Shown piece after piece: positions 20,910 to 21,508 of a stretch of 21,508 nt of DNA. The notes under the pieces were generated by a model. The model was not told the DNA's origin, ran no database searches, and saw only the letters and a program-made list of their open reading frames with translations. The stretch is from Kiritimatiellia bacterium (GTDB taxonomy: Bacteria > Verrucomicrobiota > Kiritimatiellia > RFP12 > UBA1067): contig JAFVZE010000037.1 in NCBI GenBank assembly GCA_017508315.1, forward strand, positions 1 through 21,508, given 5' to 3'. A program made the translations under genes and the position numbers. Position 1 is the first letter of the stretch. Each line of letters begins with the position of its first letter.

Positions 20910-20944
20910 GGGGTAATGCGCCCTGCCAAGGAAGGTCTTGCTGC

Positions 20945-21508
20945 ATGATTAAGAGATTAACCATATTGCTTTTGGGTGTGTTGGGTTTGATCCAGTGCGC
21001 TCAGGCGTATGTTGTGCATCTTGTTCAGCAGGTTGAGGTTGATGGAACGATTGTTGAGACGATTGACCAAATGGTTGAAACGGGCGATGGATATACGACT
21101 TCAAATGCGGTCGCTCGCGCGGGATATATTTTTACCCATTGGTCCACTTCAACAGTTCAGGAGTTTAATAATCGCGATTATTGGGGGAGAGCCTACGAAC
21201 AAGTCGCATTCTCGCTTTATGAGCCGATGACAGTTATCGCGCATTATGTCCGTGATGACTTGGATGAAGATGGAGATGGGATGCCCGATGGTGTCGAGGT
21301 TTATTGGTATGGAGATATGGATGAAACGGCATATTCTGATTCGGATGGTGATGGGATTGGATTTTTAAGAGAGTTGGAACTTGGATATAATCCGCATTTC
21401 CCAGATGAATGGAAACGAGGGTTAGCAACACAATCTAAAACACCGCAATTCTTTAAGCTTGTTCTTAGAAGTGAGCCAGAGGGGGCGTTATTTGCGACAA
21501 TTACAAAC
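20945..21508 (+). CDS. Secreted protein with bacterial-repeat and TSP3-like calcium motifs (partial, 3' end off the window)
   Basis: From ATG 20945, behind AAGGAAGG (20928-20935), the frame stays open for 188 codons to the end of the window. It begins with a signal peptide (MIKRLTILLLGVLGLIQCAQA, cut after residue 21). Residues 22-102 resemble a Listeria-Bacteroides repeat/bacterial-repeat unit ('ARAGYIFTHWSTST' ... 'PMTVIAHYV'). Residues 104-145 hold two Asp-rich, TSP3 or EF-hand-like motifs ('DEDGDGMPDG' and 'DSDGDGIGF'). A further beta-rich part begins near 165. Probably an exported or surface protein of a type common in accessory regions of PVC genomes. Function unknown. Confidence 0.85.
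   Translation, partial: MIKRLTILLLGVLGLIQCAQAYVVHLVQQVEVDGTIVETIDQMVETGDGYTTSNAVARAGYIFTHWSTSTVQEFNNRDYWGRAYEQVAFSLYEPMTVIAHYVRDDLDEDGDGMPDGVEVYWYGDMDETAYSDSDGDGIGFLRELELGYNPHFPDEWKRGLATQSKTPQFFKLVLRSEPEGALFATITN

Noticed and set aside
20145..20948. 267-codon plus-strand frame opposite the toxin-antitoxin genes
   Set aside because: The minus-strand ParE and Phd/YefM genes have clear motifs, overlap and promoter; the plus frame is their antisense.
1..21508. tRNA, rRNA, CRISPR arrays and transposase genes
   Set aside because: No cloverleaf, ribosomal signature, spaced direct-repeat array or transposase-like protein was seen anywhere in the window.

Overview
The window is a GC-rich bacterial chromosome segment with an AT-richer accessory stretch at its right end. 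I infer a PVC-superphylum bacterium, most likely Kiritimatiellota or Lentisphaerota. Reasons: diderm envelope machinery (ExbB/ExbD, TonB-like, Lol-type ABC transporter), a TPR-TPR-ExbB-ExbD-ExbD gene string, RNase HIII rather than an obvious RNase HII, and secreted SUMF1-fold, PA14-like and bacterial-repeat/TSP3 proteins. The placement rests on gene content only; there is no rRNA in the window.

Region 1 (1-331) holds no confident gene. A minus-strand frame stays open from 300 through the left edge and may be the end of a gene. Region 2 (332-8678) is one tightly packed plus-strand run: a large periplasmic TPR protein, a small TPR protein, an ExbB/TolQ-type channel, two tandem ExbD/TolR proteins with near-identical membrane anchors, a LolC/E-type permease that probably starts at a TTG overlapping the previous stop, LolD, and dapB. 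Region 3 (8715-12503) holds housekeeping genes: purA, an M20 dipeptidase-like peptidase and rnhC. Region 4 (12510-16290) is a second energised-envelope operon: ExbB, ExbD, a TonB/TolA-like protein and a 588-residue protein that looks like two BatD-like proteins joined by a membrane hairpin.

Region 5 (16291-16836) is non-coding but structured. It has an A/T-stem terminator, a candidate stand-alone RNA of about 250 nt with its own sigma70-like promoter and strong terminator, and a pair of inverted REP-like hairpins. Region 6 (16837-21508) is AT-richer accessory DNA: two or three tiny unknown genes (one apparently split by an amber codon), a secreted SUMF1-fold protein, a secreted PA14-like protein, a minus-strand Phd/YefM-ParE toxin-antitoxin operon bounded by repeats, and the start of a secreted protein that runs off the right edge.

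The genes of regions 2 and 4 fit together as proton-driven envelope work: two ExbBD-type motors, each with periplasmic partners (TPR proteins in one, TonB plus BatD in the other), beside lipoprotein export by Lol. A recurring regulatory signature is a perfect TATAAT box only 8-11 nt before the ATG of three leading genes (the first TPR gene, purA, rnhC), with no Shine-Dalgarno sequence. This suggests leaderless or nearly leaderless mRNAs, while genes inside operons often have Shine-Dalgarno sites or overlap the gene before them.
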